Assembly: GCF_014212015.1 (NCBI RefSeq)
Contig: NZ_JACJVN010000056.1
Location: forward strand, 1 to 64,000
DNA: 64,000 bases
Direction: 5' to 3'
DNA from: Cohnella lubricantis
GTDB taxonomy: Bacteria > Bacillota > Bacilli > Paenibacillales > Paenibacillaceae
In this document: positions 51,228-62,172 of the stretch, piece by piece
Numbering within the stretch: position 1 is the stretch's first letter
Layout of the letters: every line of letters begins with the position of its first letter
Position numbers and translations under genes: made by a program
Notes under the pieces: generated by a model
Told to the model about the DNA's origin: nothing
What the model saw: the letters and a program-made list of their open reading frames with translations, nothing else
Databases searched by the model: none

Positions 51228-51749
51228 ATGAATCGCATTCTGATCGTCGGATCGGCGGGTTCGGGCAAGTCGACGCTGGCCCAGCAACTGGGCGAGGCGC
51301 TCTCGCTGCCGGTCGTGCATCTGGACCGGTACTATTGGAAGCCCGGCTGGATCGCGACTCCGAACGAAGAATGGGATAACTTCGTTATTGGAGAAGCCAA
51401 TCGGGAGCAATGGATCATGGACGGCAACTATTCGCGAACGTTGGATCTGCGGTTGCAGCGAGCGGACGCCGTTATTTTCCTCGATATGCCGCGGCTCCTC
51501 TGCCTTTACCGCGTGATTAAACGAAGAGTCCAGTATCATGGCAAGACGAGAGCGGACATGAACGAAGGCTGTCCCGAGAAGCTGGATTGGCCCTTTCTAG
51601 GCTGGGTCTGGAATTACAAGAAGAGAAGCCGGACGAAAGTGTTGGACAGGCTTAAGCGAGCAGAGGGGAGCAAGCGAATCTATATTCTCAAGACCAAGAA
51701 GGAAGTGAACAGACTGCTGGAGCAGCTCCGACAGGAGGCGGCTGAATGA
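51228..51749 (+). CDS. P-loop kinase, adenylate-kinase-related (FlaR/topology modulation type)
   Basis: A 173-residue nucleotide kinase-like protein. Walker A GSAGSGKST (8-16), then HLDRYYWKPGW, the WIMDGNYSRTLD block and IFLDMPR, all typical of proteins annotated as DNA topology modulation kinase FlaR. The substrate is not established. Strong AAGGAGGCGG ribosome site. Its stop overlaps the next small gene. Confidence 0.82.
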   Translation: MNRILIVGSAGSGKSTLAQQLGEALSLPVVHLDRYYWKPGWIATPNEEWDNFVIGEANREQWIMDGNYSRTLDLRLQRADAVIFLDMPRLLCLYRVIKRRVQYHGKTRADMNEGCPEKLDWPFLGWVWNYKKRSRTKVLDRLKRAEGSKRIYILKTKKEVNRLLEQLRQEAAE

Positions 51750-51943
51750 AGGCCAGAGTCAATGTGAGATTCCGAATAACCGTCTGTTTTGGTATTCTAT
51801 TTCTCGTAACTTCCGGGTTGGCAACCTATTTGCTGAAGACGAATAAAGACAATAGCAATCTCAATTGGCTGATGACGGCAGCGCTGTTCTCGTTCGCTGT
51901 CATGGTTGGCAATCTAATTGTGATTCTGTTGAGAAGACGATAG
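51746..51943 (+). CDS. Small two-helix membrane protein
   Basis: A 65-residue protein with membrane segments at about 10-28 and 42-60 and a basic end (LLRRR). ATGA overlap with the kinase gene and AGGAGGCGG ahead of the start support it as real. Function unknown. Confidence 0.65.
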   Translation: MKARVNVRFRITVCFGILFLVTSGLATYLLKTNKDNSNLNWLMTAALFSFAVMVGNLIVILLRRR

Positions 51944-51962
51944 GAGGACACGGAAGCCGCGC

Positions 51963-52565
51963 ATGAGCATAGACCCGCTGGCAGCTAAATGGCTGGACAT
52001 CGAATATCTTCGAGTAGGCAGTTCTACCCAAGCCGAAGTGTATCGCCTGCTGAAGGAGCATCGGCTGCTGGAGACGCTAAGTCTCTACAGTCCGATCTTG
52101 GTCGGAACCGTTCCGATCGGCATTCACGTTCCGGGCAGCGACTTGGACATCATCAGCGAAGTGGCAGACTTCGAGATGTTCGCGGAACGAGTGCAAGAGC
52201 GCTTCGGCGGGTATCCGGAATTCACGATTGTTCGAAGAGTAGTTGAAGGCGTAGAGAGGATCAAGGCGAACTTCATGGTGGAAGCTTGGCCGGTCGAGCT
52301 GTTCGGTCAGAACAAGCCGACGGAGCGGCAGAATGGATACCTTCATATGGTGATCGAGGATCGGCTGCTGCGGATGTATGGCGAGGACTTTCGGCGTCGC
52401 ATCATGCAGTTGAAGCGGAAAGGACTGAAGACGGAGCCCGCCTTCGCGAAGCTGCTGAAGCTGGACGGCGATCCTTATCAGAAGCTGTTGGAGCTAGGCG
52501 ATTGGCCCGATGCAGATCTGCGTGAATTGTGGGTGATCTCCTCAGACGACCGAGCGCAGCCATAA
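51963..52565 (+). CDS. DUF4269 family nucleotidyltransferase-like protein
   Basis: A 200-residue protein. The block GTVPIGIHVPGSDLDII carries the G-S-D-L-D pattern of minimal nucleotidyltransferases, and later LFGQNKPTERQNGYLHM fits the DUF4269 family. Substrate unknown. ATG at 51963, about 12 bp after AGGAGGAC; it follows the membrane protein by 19 bp, so the three genes may be one operon. Confidence 0.78.
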   Translation: MSIDPLAAKWLDIEYLRVGSSTQAEVYRLLKEHRLLETLSLYSPILVGTVPIGIHVPGSDLDIISEVADFEMFAERVQERFGGYPEFTIVRRVVEGVERIKANFMVEAWPVELFGQNKPTERQNGYLHMVIEDRLLRMYGEDFRRRIMQLKRKGLKTEPAFAKLLKLDGDPYQKLLELGDWPDADLRELWVISSDDRAQP

Positions 52566-52572
52566 TATCCAA

Positions 52573-52845
52573 GTGCCTGAGCAGGTAAGCATCGTCTATT
52601 TGGATATTCGATACCTGGGAGAGGACCAGCATGAGATTCATCTAAAGTCTAATCTGATGCTAGAGGGGATCGGCGAGCAAAACCATGACGCGAGAATACA
52701 TGGCACCCGCGGAGGTGGCTCCCATACGGAGAGGCAGTTCTTGATCTCGCCGCCGCTTCCGGACACATTAGAGCAGCTCGAATTCTCTCTTATTCCAAGC
52801 GCCATGTTCATCGAGAACAAGATTAGGGAAGTCGTGCTGGATTAG
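52573..52845 (+). pseudogene. Probable 3' fragment of a lost gene
   Basis: A 90-codon frame from GTG with no ribosome site. The protein (SIVYLDIRYLGEDQHEIHL, then FSLIPSAMFIENKIREVVLD) reads like the C-terminal beta-domain of a longer protein, complete to a natural stop. I do not recognise the family. It may be a truncated gene rather than a small one. Confidence 0.45.
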
Positions 52846-52872
52846 CAGGTCGACTTCGAATAACGCCCGGCA

Positions 52873-53055
52873 ATTGTATATTAATTTGAATACACATTGA
52901 GCCACATATACCCTAAGTTGAACGATTATATATTAAAATTAATACACATTGGACCTAATCTGGTTAGAAACGGACAATTATGTATTAAATTCAATACACA
53001 TTAAGTCCGATTCGCTTGGTGACGGGCCATTGAATATTAAATTTATAACACATTT
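52873..53055. repeat. Array of four AT-rich repeats at exact 52-bp spacing
   Basis: Units begin at 52873, 52925, 52977 and 53029. Each ~27-bp unit follows ATTRTATATTAAATTTAATACACATT with a central dyad (best in unit 3: TGTATT-N6-AATACA). The ~25-bp intervals are GC-richer and diverged but still alignable, so the whole 52-bp block was duplicated. 52 bp is five helical turns, placing every dyad on the same DNA face. It lies just upstream of the Nudix gene. Confidence 0.85.
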
Positions 53056-53106
53056 CTCAATCCGTCAGATTGCCAACCAATACTTCTAGTCCAAGGGAGA
53101 GCGTAC

Positions 53107-53562
53107 ATGGGATACATATCGGAACTGCGCGAGATGGTCGGGACTCGGCCCCTCATTATGGCCGGGTCTTGCGTACTGGTCTTCGACTCGGAAGGCCGCC
53201 TCTTGCTGCAGCGCAGATCGGACAGCGGCGATTGGGGCACGATCGGCGGTGCGCTGGAGCCGGGCGAGTCTCTGGAGGAGGCGGCTGCCCGCGAGCTCTA
53301 CGAGGAAGCGGGGGTAACCGCCGATTCGTTCCGGTTCGTCACCGTTCTGTCCGGCCAGGACATGTACTATCGCTATCCGCACGGCGACGAGGTGTACAAT
53401 GTCATGGCTGTCTATGAAGCACAAGGAGTACAAGGAACCCCCGCGGTGAACGATCACGAGGGGTTGGAGCTGAAGTACTTCTCGCTGGACGAGCCGATCG
53501 CCAACTTGAACCCGTTCTCCGAATATTACTTGAGGAAATCCGGCTATATCACAAAGTGGTAG
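53107..53562 (+). CDS. Nudix hydrolase
   Basis: A 151-residue hydrolase of nucleoside diphosphate derivatives. The complete Nudix box is present: GALEPGESLEEAAARELYEE followed by AGV (GX5EX7REUXEEXGU). The N-terminal QRRSDSGDWGTIGG block is typical of the MutT/ADP-ribose pyrophosphatase-like group; substrate unknown. ATG with AAGGGAGAG. The repeat array at 52873-53055 forms its upstream region. Confidence 0.92.
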   Translation: MGYISELREMVGTRPLIMAGSCVLVFDSEGRLLLQRRSDSGDWGTIGGALEPGESLEEAAARELYEEAGVTADSFRFVTVLSGQDMYYRYPHGDEVYNVMAVYEAQGVQGTPAVNDHEGLELKYFSLDEPIANLNPFSEYYLRKSGYITKW

Positions 53563-53582
53563 GGACTAGCCGCTGTCCGCGA

Positions 53583-53591
53583 TGCTATAAT
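53583..53591 (+). promoter_or_regulatory. Helicase-gene extended -10
   Basis: TGCTATAAT with perfect -10 (53586-53591), 38 bp before the start codon; no clear -35. Confidence 0.5.
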
Positions 53592-53628
53592 AGACGGATC
53601 GACTATTGGGACAAAAGGAACGGCTAGC

Positions 53629-55959
<2,331 letters not shown>

Positions 55960-56000
55960 GCTTGGGGGAGCTCGATGCGGCCCCTGTATACCACCCGCCC

Positions 56001-56036
56001 TTAGACAAGGTATGCCTTCTCCCACTATAATAGTGG
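56001..56036 (+). promoter_or_regulatory. Promoter with palindrome over the -10
   Basis: TTAGAC (56001-56006), 19-bp spacer, TATAAT (56026-56031). The -10 is the centre of a perfect 15-bp palindrome CCACTATAATAGTGG (56022-56036). It precedes the two-component genes. Confidence 0.5.
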
Positions 56037-56106
56037 ACAAGCGCGCCGTTGAAGCGCTTCCAGCGCGAGATGCGCGAGATGAACTAGCAGGAGGAATCCC
56101 GCGACG

Positions 56107-57924
56107 ATGTTCTATTCGCTCCGCAGCAGACTGATCACCTTCTTCGTCTTGCTATTCGTGTTGTCGTTCGGCGCGTTGTCCATCCTCATCTTTAACGAAT
56201 CCCGCTCCATTATCCGCTCTTATATCGAATCGTCCGCCTTGGAGAAGATGGACGAATACGGCTCCTATGTCGACATGGTCCAGACGCAGATCTACGACCT
56301 CGCTTCGCTCGTGTTCAACAGCGAACAGACGGACGAATGGGACGCCGCCATCTCCGATCCGACGTTGACTGACGGCGAGAAGATGCTGGCCCATATTAAG
56401 ATGAGCGGCTACCTGACGCAGACGGTGAACAGCTACTCCAGCGTCTCTTCGGCCGCAATCTATCGGACGGACGGCACCTGGATCAGCATGTACGACCAAG
56501 TCGTGCACGACGAGTCGATCACCGGCCAGCTCTGGTACAAGCGGTTCCGCGAAGAGAACGTCCGGTGGATGTCGGCGCATATCGACGAGGTCGAGCAGCG
56601 GATCCACAATAACCACCATCCGGTCGTCAGCATGCTGATGCCCCTGAGCACCTTCGAGCCTTCCACCACCCGCTACATCCTGAAGGTGAACGTTAGCGCG
56701 GATTATTTCCTTAAGCCGCTGAATCGGATCCACTTGGGCGACAGCGGGAGCATCTATCTGCTCGATCAGGACGGAAGCCCGCTCCTGTCTCCGGACGAAT
56801 ACGGCGCCGTCGCGGCCGACGCCGGCAGCGAAGTGACGGCCAAGCTGGACGATTGGCACAAGCAGGGCGTCGCCTACTTCAAGAACGGGCAAGACGAGAT
56901 GCAGATTCTAGTCTTCAAAAAGGTGGGCGTGACCAACTGGATGCTCGTTGGCCTCGTCCCTGAGCGGGATTTGTACGCCAATCTGTTCAGCTTGCGCAAC
57001 AGCATCATCGCGCTCGCGGCGCTGCTTCTCCTCGTCTCGCTGCTCATCGCGTTCTGGCTGTCGCTCGGCATTACGAAGCCGCTGTCGCGGCTCGTGTCCG
57101 CCATGCGGCACGTGCAGCGCGGCGACTTCGCCAGCGCGGAGAGCCGGCTGCCGCCGGCGAGAATCGTGCGCAACGAGGTCGGCTTCGCGACCGCCACTTT
57201 CCGCAACATGATCGGGCGTCTCCGGCAGCACATTCAGAACGAATTCGAGCTGAAGCTGCTTCGCCAGCAGGCGGAGTACAAAGCGCTCCTCATGCAGATT
57301 AACCCTCACTTCCTGTTCAATACGCTCGAGCTGCTGAGCAGCCTGGCGATGCAGCGGCGAACGGACGATACGGTACGGGTGATCGAGTCGCTCGGCAAGA
57401 TGCTGCGGTTCTCGCTCAAGATCAGCGACGACCTGGTCGAGTTGCGCGAGGAGCTCAGGTACGTCCGCGACTACGCCGCCATTCTGCAGGTCCGGTTCGG
57501 CGGCCGGCTGCGGCTCGGCCTCGAAGAGGAAGGCGATCTGGAGGATGTGGTCATCGTCAAATTCATTTTGCAGCCGATCATCGAGAATGCGGTGAAGTAC
57601 AGCTTGAAGCAACAGGAGGAAGCCCGCGTCGATGTTCGCGTCCGGCGGCGGGACGGACGCTTGCATCTGTCCGTCGCCGACAACGGCCCGGGTATGCCGG
57701 AAGAACTGGCGAGGCAATTGCGGAATCCCGCCGCGGCGAACCACCCGCATCGCGTTCTCGCCAGCCGCGAAGGCCAGATCGGCCTCGGCAATGTCATTGC
57801 GCGCTGCCGGCTCTACTATGGCTCCCGGTTCGAGCTTCGGCTGGATTCATTGCCCGGCGAAGGAACGCATATCGAGTTGATTCTGCCCGCCCAGGAGGTG
57901 ACGGCGAAATGTACCGAGTGCTGA
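56107..57924 (+). CDS. YesM-like sensor histidine kinase
   Basis: A 605-residue membrane kinase. First membrane helix about 10-33, a large extracellular Cache domain, second membrane helix about 298-320, HAMP, His_kinase domain with phosphorylated His401 (QINPHFLFNTLELL) and an ATPase domain (VADNGPGMP). This family senses extracellular sugars in Paenibacillaceae. ATG at 56107 with AGGAGGAAT upstream. It overlaps its regulator by 16 bp. Confidence 0.92.
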   Translation: MFYSLRSRLITFFVLLFVLSFGALSILIFNESRSIIRSYIESSALEKMDEYGSYVDMVQTQIYDLASLVFNSEQTDEWDAAISDPTLTDGEKMLAHIKMSGYLTQTVNSYSSVSSAAIYRTDGTWISMYDQVVHDESITGQLWYKRFREENVRWMSAHIDEVEQRIHNNHHPVVSMLMPLSTFEPSTTRYILKVNVSADYFLKPLNRIHLGDSGSIYLLDQDGSPLLSPDEYGAVAADAGSEVTAKLDDWHKQGVAYFKNGQDEMQILVFKKVGVTNWMLVGLVPERDLYANLFSLRNSIIALAALLLLVSLLIAFWLSLGITKPLSRLVSAMRHVQRGDFASAESRLPPARIVRNEVGFATATFRNMIGRLRQHIQNEFELKLLRQQAEYKALLMQINPHFLFNTLELLSSLAMQRRTDDTVRVIESLGKMLRFSLKISDDLVELREELRYVRDYAAILQVRFGGRLRLGLEEEGDLEDVVIVKFILQPIIENAVKYSLKQQEEARVDVRVRRRDGRLHLSVADNGPGMPEELARQLRNPAAANHPHRVLASREGQIGLGNVIARCRLYYGSRFELRLDSLPGEGTHIELILPAQEVTAKCTEC

Positions 57925-58736
57925 TCGTGGATGACGAGCCGGAGATTCGCCTAGGCTTGCGGCTCAAGATTGACGCAGAACAGCTCAGTCTCGAGCTGGC
58001 AGGCGAAGCGGGGAACGGGATCGAGGCGCTGAAGCTTCTGGAGGAGAAGTCGTTCGATATCGTGCTTACCGACATGAGCATGCCGGCCATGGATGGGGTC
58101 CGGTTCATGGAGGCTTGCCGCAGCCGTTATCCGGAGGCGCGTCTGATCGTGATTACGGGCTACGAGGACTTCCAATACGCGCGGGCGGCGCTTCGCCATC
58201 AGGCGATCGATTACTTGCTCAAGCCGGTCGCTCGCGACGAGCTGGCCGCGGCTCTGCGAAGAGCGGCCTCGGAGCTGGATGCGCGGAAGGCGATGCTCGA
58301 TACCCGCACCTTGACGCAGCAGGAGCTGGTTCAGCTGTATGCGGGCCAGGCCGCGCGGCAGCGCAACAACGAGCCCGAGGACGGCGAGCTCTCGCTGATC
58401 GAGGCCGTGAGACGGTATATCGACGACAACTACATGTCGGACTTGAACCTGACGGAGATCGCCGAGCGGTTCAATTACAATCCTTCCTACTTCTCAGAGA
58501 TGTTCAAGAACAAGGTCGGCAGGACGTTCATTCAATATTTGACCGATGCGCGCATGGCCCAGGCCGTCCGACTGCTGGAGGGCACGCAGCTTAACCTGTG
58601 GGACATTGCAGAGCTGACGGGCTTCTCGAACGCCAGCTACTTCAGCTCCAAGTTCAAGAAGCGGTTCGGCATGACGCCCTCCGACTATCGCCAGAAGGCA
58701 TCTGGAAAATTTGATAACGAAGTTCCGAAAAAATAG
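57909..58736 (+). CDS. YesN-like response regulator with AraC domain
   Basis: A 275-residue regulator. Receiver with DDEPE and phospho-acceptor Asp55 (IVLTDMSMP), then a C-terminal AraC domain (about 165-265; NLTEIAERFNYNPSYFSEMFK, AELTGFSNASYFSSKFKKRF). At 275 residues it is shorter than many YesN proteins because the linker is brief. It should activate the importer genes downstream. Confidence 0.92.
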   Translation: MYRVLIVDDEPEIRLGLRLKIDAEQLSLELAGEAGNGIEALKLLEEKSFDIVLTDMSMPAMDGVRFMEACRSRYPEARLIVITGYEDFQYARAALRHQAIDYLLKPVARDELAAALRRAASELDARKAMLDTRTLTQQELVQLYAGQAARQRNNEPEDGELSLIEAVRRYIDDNYMSDLNLTEIAERFNYNPSYFSEMFKNKVGRTFIQYLTDARMAQAVRLLEGTQLNLWDIAELTGFSNASYFSSKFKKRFGMTPSDYRQKASGKFDNEVPKK

Positions 58737-58799
58737 AATTCTGTCCGCTTCGCCGCCTGCTTATGATGGACGTAACACCATTAGAAGGAGGATGTAGCG

Positions 58800-59714
58800 A
58801 TGCGAACGTCACGCAGGTCGCCGGCCCATCTCCAGAATGGCGCCGCCTATCTGTTCTTGCTGCCGTGGCTGATCGGTTTCTTCTGCTTGACGCTCGGACC
58901 GATGATCGGATCGTTGTACTTGTCGCTGACCAAGTACAATCTATTGAACGCGCCCGAATGGATCGGGTTCGCGAATTACGCGGAGCTTTTCACCAACGAC
59001 GACAAGTTTACCCAATCTTTGAGCGTGACGTTCAAATACGTGTTCATGTCCGTCCCTCTGCGCTTGATCTTCGCCCTGCTCGTGGCGATGGCGCTGAATA
59101 AGGGGATTCGGGCGCTGGGCGTATACCGAACCGTCTATTACGTTCCTTCGCTGCTCGGCGGAAGCGTCGCCATCTCGATCGTCTGGCGGCAGCTCTTCGG
59201 CGGCGACGGCGCGATCAACCGGTTCCTCGGATGGTTCGGCGTGAAGGGCCCGTACTGGATCTCGCATCCGGACTATATTATGTATCCGATCGTGACGCTC
59301 GCGGTGTGGCAATTCGGCTCGTCCATGGTCATCTTCCTCGCCGGCCTGAAGCAGGTGCCTTCCGATCTGTACGAGGCTTCGCAAGTCGACGGAGCGGGCA
59401 AGCTCCGCCAATTCTTCCGGATCACGCTGCCGCTGCTGACCCCTGTCATCTTCTTCAATCTCATCATGACCGTCATCAATTCCTTCCAAGCGTTCACACC
59501 GGCTTACGTGATCGGCGACGGCTCCGGAGGGCCTCTTGACGCTTCGCTCTTCTACACGCTGTATCTGTATCTCGAGGGCTTCGCGTACTTCAATATGGGC
59601 TACGCCTCCGCGCTTGCCTGGATCATTCTCGCCATTATCGCCTTGCTCACCGGAATCATCTTCGCGACCTCGCGGTACTGGGTATTCTACGGCGACGGCA
59701 AGGAAGGGAGGTAG
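58800..59714 (+). CDS. Sugar ABC transporter permease (YesP/LacF type)
   Basis: A 304-residue permease with six membrane segments and the EAA-like loop YEASQVDGAGKLRQFFRITLP near residue 190. ATG preceded by AAGGAGGATG. First gene of the importer controlled by the two-component system 63 bp upstream. Confidence 0.93.
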   Translation: MRTSRRSPAHLQNGAAYLFLLPWLIGFFCLTLGPMIGSLYLSLTKYNLLNAPEWIGFANYAELFTNDDKFTQSLSVTFKYVFMSVPLRLIFALLVAMALNKGIRALGVYRTVYYVPSLLGGSVAISIVWRQLFGGDGAINRFLGWFGVKGPYWISHPDYIMYPIVTLAVWQFGSSMVIFLAGLKQVPSDLYEASQVDGAGKLRQFFRITLPLLTPVIFFNLIMTVINSFQAFTPAYVIGDGSGGPLDASLFYTLYLYLEGFAYFNMGYASALAWIILAIIALLTGIIFATSRYWVFYGDGKEGR

Positions 59715-59720
59715 TCCGGC

Positions 59721-60563
59721 ATGCTATCGTTCAAACGGAATTATGCCCATACGCTTCGGCACGCGCTCGTCATCCTCTTCGGCTTGGCCATGCTCTATCC
59801 GGTGCTGTGGCTGCTCGCGAGCTCCTTCAAGCCGAACCAGATCATTCTGACCGATACCGGCTTATGGCCTTCCACGTTCACTTGGGATAACTATCGGAAC
59901 GGCTGGAAGGGCTTCCAAGGCGTCTCGTTCGCCCGATTCTTCGGCAATTCCACGCTCGTCTCCATTCTGTGCGTGCTCGGCAACGCCGCCACCTGCTCCT
60001 TCGCCGCCTATGCCTTCGCAAGGCTGGAATTCCGCTTGAAGAAGCTTTGGTTCGCGCTTATGCTGATGACGATCATGCTGCCGTATCACGTCACGCTTGT
60101 ACCGCAGTACATTATCTTCAGCGAGCTGCACTGGATCGACACGTATCTGCCGCTGTTCGTTCCGAAGTGGCTGGCGCACGATTCATTCTTCATTCTGCTG
60201 ATGGTCCAGTTCATTCGCGGCATTCCGAAGGAACTGGACGAGAGCGCGACGATCGACGGCTGCGGCCATTGGAAGCTGTATACTCGCGTCATTACGCCGC
60301 TCTTGGCGCCGGCGCTGATCACGACAGCGATCTTCACCTTCATCTGGACGTGGGACGACTTCTTCAGCCAGATGATCTATCTGAGCAACATCAAGCTGTT
60401 CACGGTGCAGCTCGGCATACGGGCCCTGTTCGACCCGACCGGCCTGTCCGACTGGGGGGCGTTGATGGCGATATCCGTGCTGTCGTTGCTGCCGATTACG
60501 CTCGTGTTCTTCTTCTTCCAGCGTTACTTCCTGGACGGTATCGCCACGACCGGGTTGAAGTGA
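59721..60563 (+). CDS. Sugar ABC transporter permease (YesQ/AraQ type)
   Basis: A 280-residue permease, six membrane segments, with EAA-like loop DESATIDGCGHWKLYTRVITP near residue 172. It lies 6 bp after the first permease. Behind it are two inverted repeats (60566-60593 and 60631-60659) and a separate promoter for the receptor gene. Confidence 0.93.
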   Translation: MLSFKRNYAHTLRHALVILFGLAMLYPVLWLLASSFKPNQIILTDTGLWPSTFTWDNYRNGWKGFQGVSFARFFGNSTLVSILCVLGNAATCSFAAYAFARLEFRLKKLWFALMLMTIMLPYHVTLVPQYIIFSELHWIDTYLPLFVPKWLAHDSFFILLMVQFIRGIPKELDESATIDGCGHWKLYTRVITPLLAPALITTAIFTFIWTWDDFFSQMIYLSNIKLFTVQLGIRALFDPTGLSDWGALMAISVLSLLPITLVFFFFQRYFLDGIATTGLK

Positions 60564-60565
60564 TG

Positions 60566-60593
60566 GAGCCGGCTTCGCCAATCGGACCGGCTC
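60566..60593 (+). terminator. Hairpin after permease gene
   Basis: GAGCCGG (60566-60572) / CCGGCTC (60587-60593), no T run; a weak terminator or processing hairpin. Confidence 0.4.
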
Positions 60594-60630
60594 TCACGCA
60601 ATCCGAAAAAATTAATAACGAACAGCCGAA

Positions 60631-60659
60631 GGAATGACATTCAATCGCTCCGTCATTCC
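60631..60659. promoter_or_regulatory. Inverted repeat upstream of receptor promoter
   Basis: GGAATGAC (60631-60638) and GTCATTCC (60652-60659), perfect 8-bp arms 13 bp apart, ending 7 bp before the -35. Its position suits an activator site, perhaps for the YesN-like regulator. Confidence 0.4.
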
Positions 60660-60666
60660 AAGTAGG

Positions 60667-60695
60667 ATGGCATTGTAAACGCTTTATACTATAAT
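60667..60695 (+). promoter_or_regulatory. Receptor-gene promoter with cre site
   Basis: ATGGCA (60667-60672), 17-bp spacer, TATAAT (60690-60695). The spacer holds TTGTAAACGCTTTAT (60673-60687), which matches the CcpA cre consensus WTGNAANCGNWNNCW at all but one position. Glucose repression of receptor expression is therefore likely. Confidence 0.65.
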
Positions 60696-60715
60696 GAATA
60701 GGGGAGAATGTCTGC

Positions 60716-62074
60716 ATGAAGAGAAGAGGGTTGAGCATCGTTCTGGCCAGTACGCTGCTAGCGCTCGCCGGCTGCGGCAGCTCCGGCGGTCCCGGCGGCG
60801 ATAACGCCTCGCCGAGCGCATCTCCGAGCGCGGCTCCGAGCGGCTCTGCGAGCGCCAGCGCTTCCGGCGAGCAAGAGCAGGTCGAGCTGCGCATCAGCTG
60901 GTGGGGCGACCAAGCGCGGGCGGATCTGACGAACAAGGCGATCGAGCTGTTCGAGCAGAAGAATCCGAACATCAAGCTGACCGGGGAGTTCGCTCCGTTC
61001 GACGGTTACTTTGACAAGCTGAACACGCAGCTTGCCTCCGACACGGCGCCGGATATCTTCTTCCTCGGCGGCAACGTGATCGACTACGCCAATAAGGATG
61101 TGCTGCTCGATCTAGGGCCGTATGTCGGCAATGAGCTGAAGCTTGACGATATGGACCCGACGATGATCGAGTACGGAACCGTCAACGGCAAGCTGATTCA
61201 CGTGTCAGTTGGGGCTAACGCGCGCGGCATCATCGTCAACAAGACCATGTTCGACAAGGCGGGTATCCCGGTGCCTCAGGACGGTTGGACATGGGACGAT
61301 TACGCCCGCATCAGCAAGGAGATCTCCGATAAGCTCGGCGACGGATACTATGGCACTTACAACTTCACGACCGACGGCATGGATATCTATCTGAAGCAGA
61401 ACGGCAAGCAGTTGTATGATATGGCGAACAACAAGCTCGGATTCGAGGAAGCGGACATCCTGCCCTGGTTCCAATATTGGGATAACACAGCGAAGGCCGG
61501 CGGCGTCGTACCGATCGAGCTGCAGGTGTCCAACCCGCCGGATGATACGGGCAAGTCGCTTCTGCTGACGGGCAAGGTGGCGATGACGCTGCTGCCTTCG
61601 AACAATCTGGTGACGTTCCAAGGCCTGACGCAGGACGAATTCACGATGGTTCAATTGCCGCGGGGGCCGAAGGGAACGGGCGTCGTCTTCGAATCGAGCC
61701 AAGGCATCTCCGGCTTCGCGAAGACGAAGCACCCGAACGAAGTCGCCAAGTTCATCGACTTCATCATCAATGATCCGGATGCGGCGAAGGCGCTCGGCAA
61801 CAACCGCGGCGTGCCGGTCACGTCGGCGAACCGCGCTGCTCTCGTGGCGGAAGCCTCTCCGGCCGATAAGATCGTCTACGACTATACGAGCCGCGTCTCC
61901 GAGCAGACGAAGAAGGAGCCGTTCGCGATCAGCTACAACCCGCCGGGCAACGCGGAATTCATCAAGCTGTCGGACAACACGGTGCAGGAGATCGGATTCG
62001 GGAAAGCCAGCGTCGAGAAGGCGGTACAAGGCTTCTATGAAGGTACGGTGAAAATTTTCGAGAGCAATCAATAA
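60716..62074 (+). CDS. Extracellular sugar-binding lipoprotein (YesO-like)
   Basis: A 452-residue receptor of the importer. Signal with lipobox LAGC (Cys20), a Ser/Ala/Pro/Gly linker (about 21-55), then the family-1 binding fold (ISWWGDQARADLTNKAIELF). It has its own promoter with a cre site, which would give more receptor than permease. Hairpins follow at 62105-62144. The ligand may be a xylan or pectin oligomer given the glycosidase genes downstream; inferred. Confidence 0.93.
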   Translation: MKRRGLSIVLASTLLALAGCGSSGGPGGDNASPSASPSAAPSGSASASASGEQEQVELRISWWGDQARADLTNKAIELFEQKNPNIKLTGEFAPFDGYFDKLNTQLASDTAPDIFFLGGNVIDYANKDVLLDLGPYVGNELKLDDMDPTMIEYGTVNGKLIHVSVGANARGIIVNKTMFDKAGIPVPQDGWTWDDYARISKEISDKLGDGYYGTYNFTTDGMDIYLKQNGKQLYDMANNKLGFEEADILPWFQYWDNTAKAGGVVPIELQVSNPPDDTGKSLLLTGKVAMTLLPSNNLVTFQGLTQDEFTMVQLPRGPKGTGVVFESSQGISGFAKTKHPNEVAKFIDFIINDPDAAKALGNNRGVPVTSANRAALVAEASPADKIVYDYTSRVSEQTKKEPFAISYNPPGNAEFIKLSDNTVQEIGFGKASVEKAVQGFYEGTVKIFESNQ

Positions 62075-62104
62075 GGAACCAGCTCCTCCGAGAGGAACCG
62101 GAAT

Positions 62105-62144
62105 TCGCATCGCCGCGATGCGATCCGCTCCCCTTCGGGGGAGC
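62105..62144 (+). terminator. Two hairpins after receptor gene
   Basis: TCGCATCG/CGATGCGA (62105-62123), then GCTCCCC-TTCG-GGGGAGC (62127-62144), a very stable UUCG-capped stem. Without T runs they probably stabilise the receptor mRNA or limit read-through. Confidence 0.55.
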
Positions 62145-62172
62145 TCGCGTCTGATCGCGAGGTGCTGCACAC

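Noticed and set aside
52873-53055. CRISPR array
   Set aside because: The repeats differ from each other, the intervals are themselves diverged copies, there are only four units and no cas genes are near.
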